Part shown: in pieces, positions 23,986 through 34,785 of the stretch
How the letters are laid out: each line of letters starts with the position of its first letter
Position numbering within the stretch: the first letter of the stretch is position 1
NCBI GenBank assembly: GCA_922989275.2
Contig: OV277866.1
Location: 36,659,246-36,723,245, forward strand
Direction: 5' to 3'
From: Gari tellinella
Lineage: Eukaryota; Mollusca; Bivalvia; Cardiida; Psammobiidae
DNA length: 64,000 nucleotides
The notes under the pieces: generated by a model
Database searches by the model: none
Seen by the model: only the letters and a program-made list of their open reading frames with translations
What the model was told of the DNA's origin: nothing
Translations under genes and position numbers: made by a program

Positions 23986-24455
23986 TTGTTAACCGCAATT
24001 GAATCACAAGACCTTTGACAGTCTTTCGGAACAACGAACGAGTAACTAGGCATTACTAAACTCTCTGGTATTAAGATTTGAACAGGTTATCAACATGTTC
24101 AGAAAATCTGATATATTCTGATATTTATTGCATTGACTTTTCAATTAGTAATTTTTAAATTGGAAATAATAACGTAATGATCATTTTAAGAACAATTTTA
24201 ATATCCGTGAGAAGTTTATGAGATGATTTCATAGTTTGTATAATTTTATTTAACTTTCTTATTTTAGTATATCTATAATCAAAGGGACATAATATTCCAT
24301 AATTCATACATTTTTTAACGTGTTACCAAAATACACGTGCGATTTACTTACCACATTGGCCTTGGCATTCTCTGACAAGTTTGAATCAATTAAACATACA
24401 TTATAACGTAATTCTAAAGAAACAAGCTTTTAATGCAGGTTGTGAGTGCGAATAC
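23986..24455. other. No recognised feature
   Basis: Unique AT-rich sequence. Confidence 0.4.
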
Positions 24456-24672
24456 AGTCCAGCCCTAATATTTCGAACTCGCTTAAGTCAAATTAACCCT
24501 CATCTATGTAGTTGAACTACATCATTTCGAACTAAATTGGTTCGAACATACCCGTATATCAAAGATAAAACGTGGCTAAGCCACGTTTTAACTTTGAAAG
24601 ACGGATATGTGGGACTGGTGATAGTTGCAGATATCGAGGTTTGACTACATATCTCATTAACCCATACTTGAT
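24456..24672. mobile_element. MITE family J, decayed left end
   Basis: CTAATATTTCGAACTCGCTT, then a palindrome AAAACGTGGCTAAGCCACGT inside CCGTATATCAAAG ... CTTTGAAAGACGGATATG, then GATATCGAGGTTTGACTACA. The last 150 bp (24523-24672) reappear at 25468-25617. Confidence 0.75.
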
Positions 24673-25467
24673 TAAAACGTAATGCGTAGCAAATGTTTAG
24701 TCTATCATGGTTGTCGTTAATAAAATCTCTGTTTTAAGGCCTCTTAAACCCTCGTTAATTGGCAATTAAGATGACAATTGCTTCCGAATTAAGTAGTTGT
24801 ATATTACTTAAACACTCCTTGTTATACCGCCCAGTTCAAATACGACATTACTAATCCTATTTTAATAACCACGTTCAAGTGCAAACAAATGTTTCAAATA
24901 CTCCAGAGTTGTATACCTCAATGCTTATTATCCCAGTTCATGCCATTAAACGTTAACTGAATTAATTAATGTATCTGCCAAGTAATCTATCACGCAAGTA
25001 AAACATTGAAGAGTGCCTTTGTTCTCGTATGCTTTATTCGAGCACTCTGGGCGAAAGAAATAAGATTTATCACAAAATCGGTACGGTATGACTCACAAAG
25101 ATGTAGATATTGTTTGCGATAGTATCTCTGCACAGCTGAAAGTATGCGGTAAGCTAATATAAACAGAATAAATCATAGACTAGAAAATAGAATGTTTTCT
25201 TAAACATTTATTTATACTTAGCCAATTAAATCTAATCGTTAGCAAAAGTAAGCATTTAGCAAACAGTGTAGACCTTGTTGAGATAGTAATTTTCTGTTTG
25301 ATATTTTATATGAAGTTATATAGTTCATGGAGTGATATATTAAAGCGTCTTTATGTGATACTTACATACATATTAAGAGTATTTAAGAATATTTAATAAT
25401 TGATTTATTGTATATTTCAAGTTCTTAAATAAAGTATTGTGTTTCTTAATATTTTTATCTATAATTG
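24673..25467. other. Spacer between two J copies
   Basis: Unique sequence with CAAACAGTGTAGACCTTG at about 25260-25277 as the only repeat trace. Confidence 0.4.
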
Positions 25468-25617
25468 CATTTCGAACTAAATTGGTTCGAACATACCCGT
25501 ATATCAAAGTTAAAACGTGGCTAAGCCACGTTTTAACTTTGAAAGACGGATATGTGGGACTGGTGATAGTTGCAGATATCGAGGTTTGACTACATATCTC
25601 ATTAACCCATACTTGAT
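25468..25617. repeat. 150-bp near-identical copy of 24523-24672
   Basis: By eye the two segments differ at one base (CAAAGTTAAAAC here, CAAAGATAAAAC there) and share flank TCTCATTAACCCATACTTGA, which lies outside the J terminus. The copied block is therefore J plus its neighbour, not an independent insertion. Confidence 0.8.
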
Positions 25618-25804
25618 ATGTTTTATTGTGTACATTGTATAGTGTCATGTAAGTCGCGATGCGGCTGGATGTTAATGTTAAATGTATATAACCTTTGGAA
25701 TTATTAACATATGACACTTTAATAAACTATTGATCTGACTGTCTATCTATATAATTATAAAGAAACAGTTCCAGCAAACACAAAGGTTCATTGCAATATT
25801 CACT

Positions 25805-26056
25805 TTAACCCTTTCCCTTATAGAAGCGACTTTTAGCACATTCATTTTATTCATCCGCTGAAGAAAATAGTTCCAAAGTATACCGTAATGAATATGTGTC
25901 ATATTTAATACTTTCCTTATTCTAGCAGTTAATAGCTTAAAGCAGGCTGAAAGTAAAGCAGAATGCGCCTTAGGGCGCATTCTGCTTTACTTTCAACCTG
26001 CTTTAAGTAGTCACATATATTCAATACTAAAACAATGCTATCAGGTAAAGGGTTAA
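25805..26056 (+). mobile_element. MITE family E, full length
   Basis: TTAACCCTTTCCCTTATAGA to GGTAAAGGGTTAA. Hairpin core AATGCGCCTTAGGGCGCATT. An open frame crossing its left part on the minus strand is repeat-derived. Confidence 0.87.
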
Positions 26057-26154
26057 ACACATTTAATCGTTCTGACATTCAATCAGGATTTCGTTTGAAA
26101 TCAAATCAGACCTCGATTCTCGTAATAACACAACATTTGAAAATGCTACAACAA

Positions 26155-26225
26155 CATCAAATGGGAGACAAAGTGTGTGTGTGTGTTGTTCGAAGGGAGG
26201 CATTATAGGGAGGTAAATTGGTAAC
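26155..26225 (+). mobile_element. Family C left fragment
   Basis: AAATGGGAGACAAAGTGTGT and TTGTTCGAAGGGAGGCATTA match the segment just inside the C left end. GTGTGT is slightly expanded. Confidence 0.65.
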
Positions 26226-26351
26226 TATTTGTAAACAAAGAATCGAGACAGATAATGATGATAAGATTTGTACAAACTCATCTTTATTGAGTTTGATTTA
26301 ATATCGGTATCTTAACATCCATTTTATTTCCGCTTTTGTCTGACTAAAAAG

Positions 26352-26721
26352 TACAGTGCATCCTCTCTACAACGACACTCAAAGGGAGAAACATATTATG
26401 CGTGTTGTTCTAAGGGAGTCGTTATAGGGAGGGGAAATTAAGAATTGACTTTCATTTGCAGACAGCTTGAATCCAGATGAGACGCCGCGTAACGCGGTGC
26501 TGATCTGGAGTCAAGCTGTTTGTAACTCAACATTATCTTTATTCTATCAAAATGTCCACTTATATGTAAGGTTGAGTAAAACAGCAGAAGACAAATTTAA
26601 GCAGACAGTTTTGTAGCAATAAAAGGGTTGGGTATACATTTCTTGTTTCGGGAACAGTGGCAGTTGTTGTAGTAAGGAGAGAGTCTTTGTCGGGAGGCCC
26701 GTTGTAGGGATGGAGCACGTA
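26352..26721 (+). mobile_element. MITE family C, full length
   Basis: TACAGTGCATCCTCTCTACA to TAGGGATGGAGCACGTA. Contains a type-1 core (CAGCTTGAATCCAGATGAGA ... GTCAAGCTGTTTG) and an A-like right arm with AGCAGACAG and AAAGGGTTGG. Confidence 0.8.
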
Positions 26722-27159
26722 CTACTTTAACAGTCGTTTTGTTCCATGTACTCAATATATACGCTTGTACATCAGTGACAATTTGAAATTGACAGATGCA
26801 ATGTTCACGATTAATCAAGGTTTTAAATAATAATAAAGACGTTATGAACCTCGATCGTTCAACTGATTCATTAACAACAGGACTAGAAAAGTGTCAATTG
26901 GCCATTAGTAATAGGTAACTGGGTGTTTTATGAATGTAGATAATATTTATGCAAATATAGGGCATTTGAAACGTGTCGTCTGTTATCAAAGCAATGGAAG
27001 ACACATGTCAGTGTGTCATGCCAGATTTGTGACATTTGATTTGACATCTCCAAAATCTCCAAAATAGTATTCAATAACTTTAAACTAACTCTTATCTGAG
27101 GGGCCGTCTAACTCGTTATTATATAAGATTCTTTACAAATTAAGACTTGAAGTCCTAAT
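26722..27159. other. No recognised feature
   Basis: Unique sequence between C and D elements. Confidence 0.4.
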
Positions 27160-27328
27160 AAAAGAACAACACTCCTCTATTACGATCAATAAAAAGAAGG
27201 TTAATATATTGTATAAAAGACAGGTTACAGCTTGCTGTTTAACTGCCACCTTGCATTTAGCGGTCACCTGTTGTAAACACCTAATAATGAACATAACGCA
27301 GTGGTCGTAATGGAGAGGTTTTGCTGTA
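27160..27328 (+). mobile_element. Family D, internally deleted
   Basis: ACTCCTCTATTACGATCAAT to GGAGAGGTTTTGCTGTA. The hairpin arms are shortened to ACAGCTTGCTGTTTAACTGC, so the stem is largely lost. Confidence 0.65.
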
Positions 27329-27479
27329 CAAATATTCTAGCCAAGGTTAGGTCACATACCGTCACAATATGGTTGTGTCATGCCATGTGACAGTTCAATG
27401 CAAGATAAAGGTAAGGCAAAACTCAATAAAATGAAGTAAACGATAGGTCTAAGAAATATAACGTTAAATAACTAACTAG

Positions 27480-27553
27480 AGCAGTTTGCAGCCTGGTCTT
27501 ACGTGGCGTTACCTGGTGTTACCCGGCGTCTGATAAAGCTGCTCGCTGTTTGA
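27480..27553. repeat. Degenerate type-1 core with repeated centre
   Basis: CAGTTTGCAGCCTGGTC on the left and GGCGTCTGATAAAGCTG on the right. GGCGTTACC and GGTGTTACC are repeated at the apex, as if the loop had been copied. Confidence 0.55.
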
Positions 27554-27944
27554 TTGCTAATATGATTAACTCAGTAGGAAGGAATAAATTATTACCCTGG
27601 ATATGGATTATGATAGTATTTAATAATTAAACCCGTATAGTTCTTGATGCTTTGTTTATGTAATTAGATCATTAAGTTTTGAAGGTTGACATAATGATTA
27701 TGTTTCAAATGATACATGTAATTATAAAAGTATTAAGAAGTGTATCCAACTGATTGACTGCCATAAAACTGTTGTAATGTAGATATTGCCCATGGACATG
27801 GTATGTCTATTGCTAAAATAAAACAACTTACCTAATAATAACATTGTTAAAATCAGTTTTATGGCAGAAAAGCCAAAAATAATACAATTTGTATAATGTA
27901 TTATCTGAAACCCGAACATTTCTGAAAGCCGAGCGCGCACCTGG

Positions 27945-28190
27945 GCCCTTAAATCCATAATTATATTCGCATTTATGCGCATTTAATGTTTTCCTCCTAA
28001 GAAGTAAATTGTTCCATTTTGTACTGTCATAAATATGTATCATAAGAAATATTTTGTAGCAGATGGTAGTTTAAAGCAGGATGAAAGTAAAACAGAATGC
28101 GCCCTAAGGCGAATTCTGCTTGACTTCCAACCAGCTTAAAATGGTCACCTGATCTCAAAACTAGAAACAGACTATGGAGTAAAGGGTTAA
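27945..28190 (+). mobile_element. Family E, left end worn
   Basis: Hairpin GCAGGATGAAAGTAAAACAG ... ATGCGCCCTAAGGCGAATTC. The right arm CTCAAAACTAGAAACAGACT ends in AAAGGGTTAA. The TTAACCC left terminus is not evident. Confidence 0.72.
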
Positions 28191-28376
28191 AGCTTGATTC
28201 CCGCCCCGGATAGGGCATATCGAGGAAATATTTAATTGTTGGTTATCAAATATATGCGTGTCGGAAAATGAGTGCATCATTATAACTAAACCGGTGTATT
28301 ACAGCCTTTTTGTCAAACCGAACGTTAGCTAAAGGCAGAATTAGTTAAAGGTTGATAGAGCATAATGCTTTGTTCA

Positions 28377-28877
28377 TGTTACTGGGATTAAGTGTAATCA
28401 GGGATTACACGTAATCCCTGAACATTTTTAGGGATAAGCATAATCACTTGGCGTTAAAGGGGATTTATGAAATGTCATTTGTTTTCATCAAATTAATAGA
28501 TTTGTACTATCATGAAATTTATATTGGTTTTCAACATCATACTTTCTTGAAATATCATGGTCTAATGAACGTTCATACAAAGTTTCTCGCACAAGTAAAT
28601 AAAAATAAATGAACAGTGTCCATTTAAGTCAGGAGAGTTAAAACACCAAGACACCTGTCTTGTTAATAAGGTTAACGACATATTTATAGCGTGGCACTTG
28701 CCTTTGAACTAAACGAACTAAACGAGGTAAGATTCCTTACTTTAAATAAAAGTAACTGCCAAATATTTATAAAAAAAAATTCAACGAAAAGCTTCAAAAT
28801 TACGCCTTTTCCCTGGGAGATTTAGGTTTTTCGTGAAATCCCTGATTTTTCAGGGATTTCACTTAATCCCTGTAACA
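28377..28877. mobile_element. Element O, about 500 bp, 22-bp inverted ends
   Basis: The left end TGTTACTGGGATTAAGTGTA and the reverse complement of the right end, TGTTACAGGGATTAAGTGAA, agree at about 20 of 22 bases. Each end is followed by GGGATTAC- or TCAGGGATTT-type subterminal hairpins. No open frame and no clear target duplication. Confidence 0.6.
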
Positions 28878-28956
28878 TATATAGCACGTATTCTAGCTAG
28901 ACTGACCGAGATGTCATCCTCCGAAATAGGTCAATTTAAATCGAAACCTGCATTTA

Positions 28957-29060
28957 GCCACCCCTGATTAAGGTAGCCTATTGATTTTAAAGACATGTGG
29001 CCAATTAAGCCACCCCTGATTAAGGTAGCCTATTGATTTTAAAGACATGTGGCCAATTAA
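28957..29060 (+). repeat. Perfect tandem duplication, 2 x 52 bp
   Basis: The unit beginning GCCACCCCTGATTAAGGTAG and ending GTGGCCAATTAA occurs twice head to tail with no visible mismatch, so it is recent. Confidence 0.88.
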
Positions 29061-29318
29061 TGCAGTATAAGTCGCACTACAGGTTTGAGCCAAAATTGTC
29101 GCAAATATCGGTACTTTAGAAGCAAACACATGAATCATCAATGTATTTTCGATATTCTTCACGTAGGGTTTTGTAAAGTTTTGATGTCATGTTAACTCCA
29201 TTGCCATGCCCTGAGTTTGTTGGTATTTGCGAGTTGTAACACGGCATTGGATTCATCTGATCATATTAAGATAATTTAATACTTACGTTAAAATTTCTTG
29301 AGTCAAATACCAAGTATT

Positions 29319-29591
29319 CTACATTTCAGAAACAAAAGAAGACTGAGCTTTGAGCAATCGGGATTGGATTGGAAGAATTGGTGTTCCCTTATAATACCTT
29401 TTCATAAATACCCAGTACATAGACGTGTTGAAAAGTTTTGAAAATACACCGCAGTTTGATGTAACAAAACTGACTGCAGTATTTTTATCTGGCGACGACC
29501 ACGTATAAGCGAAGGCATGCTTTAACATGTTTTTAATGTTGGAATTCAGTAACGTAGCATAATCTTGATTAGAGAAGTGTTCTACCCCCAC
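29319..29591 (-). CDS. Possible internal exon, unidentified
   Basis: A 90-codon minus-strand frame with balanced, non-repeat composition. The apparent start is GTG directly after an in-frame TGA, so if it is real it is an exon entered by an acceptor such as TCTCTAATCAAG. The segment KNTAVSFVTSNCG faintly recalls the SNC block of GT10 fucosyltransferases, but flanking motifs of that family are absent. A donor-like AAAAG|GTATTA lies downstream in the frame. It may be chance. Confidence 0.25.
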   Translation of the reverse strand: MGVEHFSNQDYATLLNSNIKNMLKHAFAYTWSSPDKNTAVSFVTSNCGVFSKLFNTSMYWVFMKRYYKGTPILPIQSRLLKAQSSFVSEM

Positions 29592-30089
29592 TCATTGTAT
29601 ATTATTTCGTTTCTAAAATGATGAATGGCCAACTAATGCCTTTCTCTTCCATCCTTTGAGCCCTCCCTCAGGATAAAATCTGTTTATTTGAACATAACTT
29701 TGTGTTCATCGGGAATATTTATTTCTAGTTTTGCTTTTTTGATCGTTTTACACGCGGCGAACCTGTTACCCAGAGAAGTTATTTTTGCTATCCTTAATCC
29801 TGCCCCGTAGATATTACCGCGGACGTAAACTACGCGGAAATTTGGCTTAACACCGATTACTTAATTAAACTGATATCATCAAGAATGGTGTGAGGATGTT
29901 GAAATGAACATTAATGATATTTCGACAGAGAATGCTGTTTCCTCCGGGGTAAACTACGGAATGGGGAAATAAAACTGTCGTCAATGAAGGCAATGCGTAA
30001 AAGACGTTGCAATATTGCCTTTAAGTATGCTGTACAGACAAGTTTTTGTTCAACAACTAAGGAGTGTGGTAGAATAGAATCGCCAAAGC
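29592..30089. other. No recognised feature
   Basis: Unique sequence with locally higher GC near 29750-29850. Confidence 0.4.
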
Positions 30090-30181
30090 TAGAAACAGCT
30101 TAATGCATAACAGACGTAATGCAGAAAGCTCCATTTGGGAACTTTCTGCATCACGTATGTTAAGCATTGTTCTAACTCGTT
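30090..30181. mobile_element. Family D core fragment
   Basis: GCAGAAAGCTCCATTTGGGA and ACTTTCTGCATCACGTATGT form the type-2 hairpin apex, with CAGCTTAATGCATAACAGAC as a worn arm. Confidence 0.5.
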
Positions 30182-30472
30182 TTAAAAGATATTACTTACT
30201 AAAAAGTCGTTCTATACGGAATTAGCTGTATGTAATATTTTTGAATTGCAAAACACAGGTAAAGACGGAGGTCTTTGGGCTCGCTCGCTCGCACAGCCTG
30301 CAATTCGTATCAGTCTGCTAAGTCACTTTGTAAAAGATAATTGTATTTTGTAACTTATCATATGATACAGTTGTGTGTAATCTCTTGGTAATTACTACTC
30401 ATTGAGACTGGAAACAATCCCAACAATTCTTGTCAATCAAACATATTTATCGTAGAAGAACAGCCTGCTATT

Positions 30473-30679
30473 TCAATCAGCCAAATACCATAAAATTACA
30501 CAGAGCCGCACGTTTGATGTAAGGATCGACTCCTTTAACAAAAACGCTTGTTTCTTCAGGCAATTACGGCCGTCGTATTTATGTTTCGCCTGCTTTTCAC
30601 CAGTATTTATCCATTTTTTCGGTGATGATGCATTTATAACCCCTTGAAAATGTCTCGGCAATAATAAGAATGCTTTCAT
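30473..30679 (-). CDS. Weak exon candidate, unidentified
   Basis: A 68-codon minus-strand frame with a true ATG at 30679 and a Lys-rich central part (SPKKWINTGEKQAKHKYDGR). It lies outside any repeat. It could alternatively end at a donor-like GTAATT near 30494. No domain recognised and chance is likely. Confidence 0.18.
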   Translation of the reverse strand: MKAFLLLPRHFQGVINASSPKKWINTGEKQAKHKYDGRNCLKKQAFLLKESILTSNVRLCVILWYLAD

Positions 30680-31004
30680 CTCGACGATTGAATAGCGTTA
30701 GACGGTAGGGGGTACTGCTGATGTGCACACAGAAAGCATCCATCATCTTCTTAATGACGTCTCTTTTACAAGATTTCCATCTTTCTTAAACGCCTGCAAG
30801 ATAAATCCGTTATCAAGATGGTACGAATAGATATATGTCGTTACTAATTAACCGGAATCATGGGGTCGAACCCGAAAAGAAATTAGCAAACATGAAGTCA
30901 AAACCGATAAAGACAAAAACTGGTGGGAACTGATAGAGTGTTTGGAGCATATCAGATGTGGTTAACCTTCTGCACCTTAAGGGCAAATTTTGTTATGACA
31001 TTTT

Positions 31005-31071
31005 GCAAACAGTTTGGATCCAGATGAGACGCCGAGTAACTCGACGTCTCATATGGATCTAATCTGTTTGA
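31005..31071. repeat. Type-1 hairpin core (family A)
   Basis: GCAAACAGTTTGGATCCAGA ... GCCGAGTAACTCGAC ... GATCTAATCTGTTTG. The variant GATGAG is matched by CTCATA on the right arm. A TTAACC at 30962 may be the left end. Confidence 0.7.
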
Positions 31072-31514
31072 AACTTTGATTTTAGTTTCTGAAAGACAAA
31101 ACAAATAACTTGAATTATGAATAATGTTGCAGACCAATTTTGTAGACGACATTTCACAGCGTGCTGTAGGTGGATTTTGTTAGGGTTATTTTTCAATATT
31201 CAGAAAAAATAGGAAAATCATATTTATATGGTTTGATACTTTATACAAACAATATATTTAACAAAACATATATGTTAAGACCTTTTGCAAATATCGATCA
31301 TATTAGTATCAATGGCGTATATGGCTTATGCGGGTACAAATATTAGAAAACTATTGAAATGCATAGTGGATAGGTGGATAGCTAATCCTTTCGTCCTAAA
31401 CAATCATTCCGTTGCAAACAGTTTGCAAGCAGTCCATGCTATTTACCACTCTGATTATGATGAATTGCATACATTTCCAAAAGTATATCATTCTTTAAAC
31501 TATTATTATTGAGC

Positions 31515-31877
31515 TACAGCGCTCCCTCTCTACAACGACCCCCAATGGGAGACAAAAAGTGTGTTCGTTGTTCGGAGGGAGTCGTTATAGAGAGGGAAAT
31601 TGGCTTACATTTGCAAACAGCTTGAATCCAGATCAGATGCCGCATAACGCGGCGTCTGATCTGGATTCAAGCTGTTTGTCACTTGTCATTAAGTTTTTTC
31701 TGTCAAAATGTCCATTATGTAACTTTGAGAAAAACAGCGGACGACAATTGTTTATGCAGACGGTATTGCAGCCATAAAAAGGTTGGACATTAATGTTTTG
31801 CTTAGGGAACAGCGGAAAATGTCGTTGTAAGGAGGGAGTCGTTGTTGGGAGGGTCGTTGTAGGGAGGGAGCGCTGTA
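31515..31877 (+). mobile_element. MITE family C, full length
   Basis: TACAGCGCTCCCTCTCTACA to TAGGGAGGGAGCGCTGTA, the best-preserved C termini here. The core has arms CAAACAGCTTGAATCCAG / CTGGATTCAAGCTGTTTG. Right of the core lies AGCGGACGACAATTGTTTAT, shared with family A. Confidence 0.88.
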
Positions 31878-31914
31878 GTTTCGTTTAAACGGTGACAAAT
31901 TAACTACAAAACTT

Positions 31915-32090
31915 GTTTCTGTTGCGACCATTGACTTATGATTATGTCTTTAAGATATGTAACTGCTTACAGCAAGGTGAAAGTAAGAAATACAATTACT
32001 TTCACATGGCTTTAAGGTCCCATCTACCATATAGTCATTCTGGTTTGTTTTCTTATCAGTGGTTGCAACAGCGAGGTTTTAGTTTAATTC
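31915..32090 (+). mobile_element. Family D, degenerate
   Basis: CTGCTTACAGCAAGGTGAAA, ATTACTTTCACATGGCTTTA and GTTGCAACAGCGAGGTTTTA retain the D order. The hairpin apex is reduced to GTAAGAAATACAATTAC. Confidence 0.55.
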
Positions 32091-32297
32091 CCACTTTAAC
32101 CTGATTGGTTTAAACTTCAGGGAATTGAACAGGTCCTTGACTCTTTCGTTTGATCCTTATATTTCGATCACAAAAACTTACCTTGTGCTGTTAAATCCTT
32201 AATTGCAAGGGTATTGTTTCCTTAAAAATGTCCTCTGCTTTTTTCTCTCTCAAATTTCGATTTTAAGCAGTTGGACTGATTCATCAACGATATGGGT

Positions 32298-32370
32298 GTC
32301 AAACAGTTTTGTTTACAGCCTGGAAACCGAGTTATCCGTTGTCTGATCTGGATACACACAGCTTGCAAAT
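32298..32370. repeat. Degenerate type-1 core
   Basis: CAAACAGTTTTGTTTACAGC and GTCTGATCTGGATACACACA. Confidence 0.5.
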
Positions 32371-32434
32371 ACAAGAGCATACAATGTAAGACAGTGAATG
32401 GGGTTTATAAACGATATAAAAAAATATTTAAACA

Positions 32435-32704
32435 TTATTGAGCTATGTTCACTCCCTCGGGCAAATCATAAATGGCACAATGAAAAAGTACAGATTCTTT
32501 GATTTCGGTTGATAATATTAAATGTCTACCTACACTGCAGGAACTCTTCACATCCGGTGCCCATTTACTCCGGTTTCCCGCCATTTTTATCGCCTCGTCT
32601 GGTAGATTGGGCTTCGATACGCTATAGATACAATGATGCCGGTGATCAATCATCTGTGTAAGAAGAACGCTTGAAGTATTAAATTGGTTTATCGCCTTGT
32701 CCAT
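32435..32704 (-). CDS. Possible exon, unidentified
   Basis: An 89-codon minus-strand frame with an ATG at 32704 directly after an in-frame stop. CTTCTTACACAG, a good acceptor, occurs inside it, giving an exon that would start MIDHRHHCIYSVSKPNLPDE and continue through MAGNRSKWAPDVKSSCSV. That segment has clearly higher GC and more even codon use than its surroundings. No domain recognised. Confidence 0.3.
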   Translation of the reverse strand: MDKAINQFNTSSVLLTQMIDHRHHCIYSVSKPNLPDEAIKMAGNRSKWAPDVKSSCSVGRHLILSTEIKESVLFHCAIYDLPEGVNIAQ

Positions 32705-32810
32705 CTAGCAGTAATGTAGCCGTGAAATGGGCAGCAGAGTATCAACATGTGCAGTAATTTGCTAACGTCCATCAAAACTGGCCATGTTGCTAGGTCTTTT
32801 AGTCCTGATT

Positions 32811-33014
32811 CTGCTGAAATAACGTCTGCTTTGAAATTGTCGTCTGTAAATTCGGTTAAAAATCAAAATTATACATTTTTAGATTGCAGAAAATCTAATA
32901 AACGAGTATCAAACAGATTTTATCCATATCAGACGCCGCGTGACGCGGCGTCTGATCTGGATGTAAACTGTTTGCAAATACTAATGGAGTCGCGATTGAC
33001 AGAATAAGGGTTAA
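32811..33014 (-). mobile_element. MITE family A, worn left terminus
   Basis: TCTGCTGAAATAACGTCTGC, TTGAAATTGTCGTCTG, a core at 32910-32975 (centre GCCGCGTGACGCGGC) and a right end GAATAAGGGTTAA. Confidence 0.75.
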
Positions 33015-33645
33015 CATGCTATGTTCAGTGAGGAATACGTTATACGTTATTCCCAAATAAAAATACAAACGAGTTGTGATAAAATGTAAAAACTGACAGA
33101 TGTTTAAAAACGTATTTGACAATATAATTATTAAAGTTTGGTGACATTCTGTCTAAAATTGTGTTATTGACAAAATTACTTTGAACTATAATCAAATGAA
33201 CTAAATCAAGATATTTTAAATGATATAATGTCCTAGAAAGGCAAAGTCATAGATATACAACGACATGTTTTTTTACAACAACAACTGCGACAATACAAAT
33301 GGTGAAGCTGACCGTAATCATTTTCAAAATTGCAATGTTCTGCCTTTGTTATTTAATATATACCGCTTATACTGACTCATGTCCGATTTCGTTTGGGTAG
33401 ACGTTTAGTCTTTACAGTTACTTATAGTTTCCAGTTTAATGTACAAATTATTGTATATTTTAGATACTCATGCTTATATTCATGTTTTGTTTAAAAAATA
33501 AATATCTAGTGGTCCACTTTGTCCAAAAACATTGACCAGTTGGTTTATGGTCATTTTGTCCAATCCTGTGAAATGTCAACATGGAATATTTTGTGAGAAA
33601 GTGTTAACGATACCTTGCTTTTCATCAAAACTTGAATTGGCTAAG
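33015..33645. other. No recognised feature
   Basis: Unique AT-rich sequence between A and B elements. Confidence 0.45.
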
Positions 33646-33895
33646 TACAGTGGAGAAAACGTTATTCTTTCCCAATAAACGCGTTTACGCTAAAACTATT
33701 ATTTGCAGTGCAAACAGTTTGGAGCCAGATCAGACGCCGGGTAACCCGGCGTCTGATCAGGCTCCAAGCTGTTTGCCACCAAGATAAACATGAAATATCA
33801 GAATTGTCCAAAAGTTGTTCTTTTCTACGTTTTAGTGCTTTGTGTTTGCGTACGTTTGCGTTTAAACGGGAAAGAATAACAGATTCTCCACTGTA
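33646..33895 (-). mobile_element. MITE family B, full length, reversed
   Basis: TACAGTGGAGAAAACGTTAT to ATAACAGATTCTCCACTGTA, with the GCCGGGTAACCCGGC core. An intact 62-codon frame (QTVWSQIRRRVTRRLIRLQA...) spans its right half and is purely repeat-derived. Confidence 0.88.
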
Positions 33896-33974
33896 AATGT
33901 TTAATGTTCTTTACTGTTTTATGCAGTTAAACCGCCTAAACTCTTTTATGATAAAATTTTTCGGAATATGTTAA

Positions 33975-34128
33975 ACCCTACACCGCTTTATTGTCGTCTG
34001 CTTCAGTAGTGTAGTCTGCAATACCATTTTAAAGCTAGATTTAAAGCAATATGACTGACGAAATTTCGGAATGAGTGTCAAACAGTTTGGTTCCTGATCA
34101 GACACCGCGTTACGGGGGGGGGGGGGGG
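33975..34128 (-). mobile_element. Family A half, ending in a G15 run
   Basis: CACCGCTTTATTGTCGTCTG, GAATGAGTGTCAAACAGTTT and GATCAGACACCGCGTTAC lead to the apex, where the second stem arm is replaced by 15 G (34114-34128). Confidence 0.7.
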
Positions 34129-34450
34129 TCTCAGAAGGTTTTGGTTGAAAGTAAAGCAGCACTTTTAACCTACGTTAAGCTACTTTTTCATCTAATGTAG
34201 AAATTATTTCGCATGTTACATATTCATGACTGCATAAATTGGAAGTATTTTGTCAGAGGGTGAATACTTTAAAGGCGTAAAATGAGTGTTTATGGGGTAT
34301 TAAGTTAATGCATTTTAAAAGCTTTTCTTTCTGACTGCTTTAAGTTACTATCTGCTAGGACATAGACTCTTTTTTAAGTAACTGTATGAAGTGGAGTACT
34401 TTTCTTAAGTTGAGCAATAAATCAAGGCGTAAAAGTGCGTATTTGAATGG
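34129..34450 (-). mobile_element. Two partial family E copies in tandem
   Basis: TTGAAAGTAAAGCAGCACTT ... CATATTCATGACTGCATAAA, then GACTGCTTTAAGTTACTATC ... AACTGTATGAAGTGGAGTAC and CAATAAATCAAGGCGTAAAA. Both are reversed E right-of-core segments. Confidence 0.6.
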
Positions 34451-34606
34451 TACTATTTTAAACCGAATGTGCTCTGGCAGCAAAGGTGCTAAAATAGACT
34501 GCAATTCTGTAAAGACTAGAAAAACACGAATAATTCTCTGTGGTGAGAAGATCATTTTCAGTTAAAACTGACACTGGCTCTGTTATGTGTTCCCTTACTA
34601 CCAACA

Positions 34607-34671
34607 GCAAACAGCTTGGATCTTGATCAGACGCCGAGGAACTCGGCGTCTGATCAAGATACAAGCTGTTT
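34607..34671. repeat. Type-1 hairpin core
   Basis: GCAAACAGCTTGGATCTTGA ... GCCGAGGAACTCGGC ... TCAAGATACAAGCTGTTTC. CTTG/CAAG and TCTT/AAGA changes are matched on both arms. Confidence 0.75.
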
Positions 34672-34785
34672 CACTTTTTTTTTTATATCTTTAATTTTAA
34701 AAGAACAAATAAGCTGAATGTCGTACATCAGACAGACGAAACAGACAATGATTGCGTTTTTATTCCCGGAACAATTATTTCCATT

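Noticed and set aside
24530..24560. TTGGTTCGAACATA as a tRNA B box
   Set aside because: It is part of the family J inverted repeat and no A box lies at suitable distance.
33708..33896. Conserved Arg-rich 62-residue frame
   Set aside because: It lies entirely within a family B MITE and recurs at every B copy; it is not a gene.
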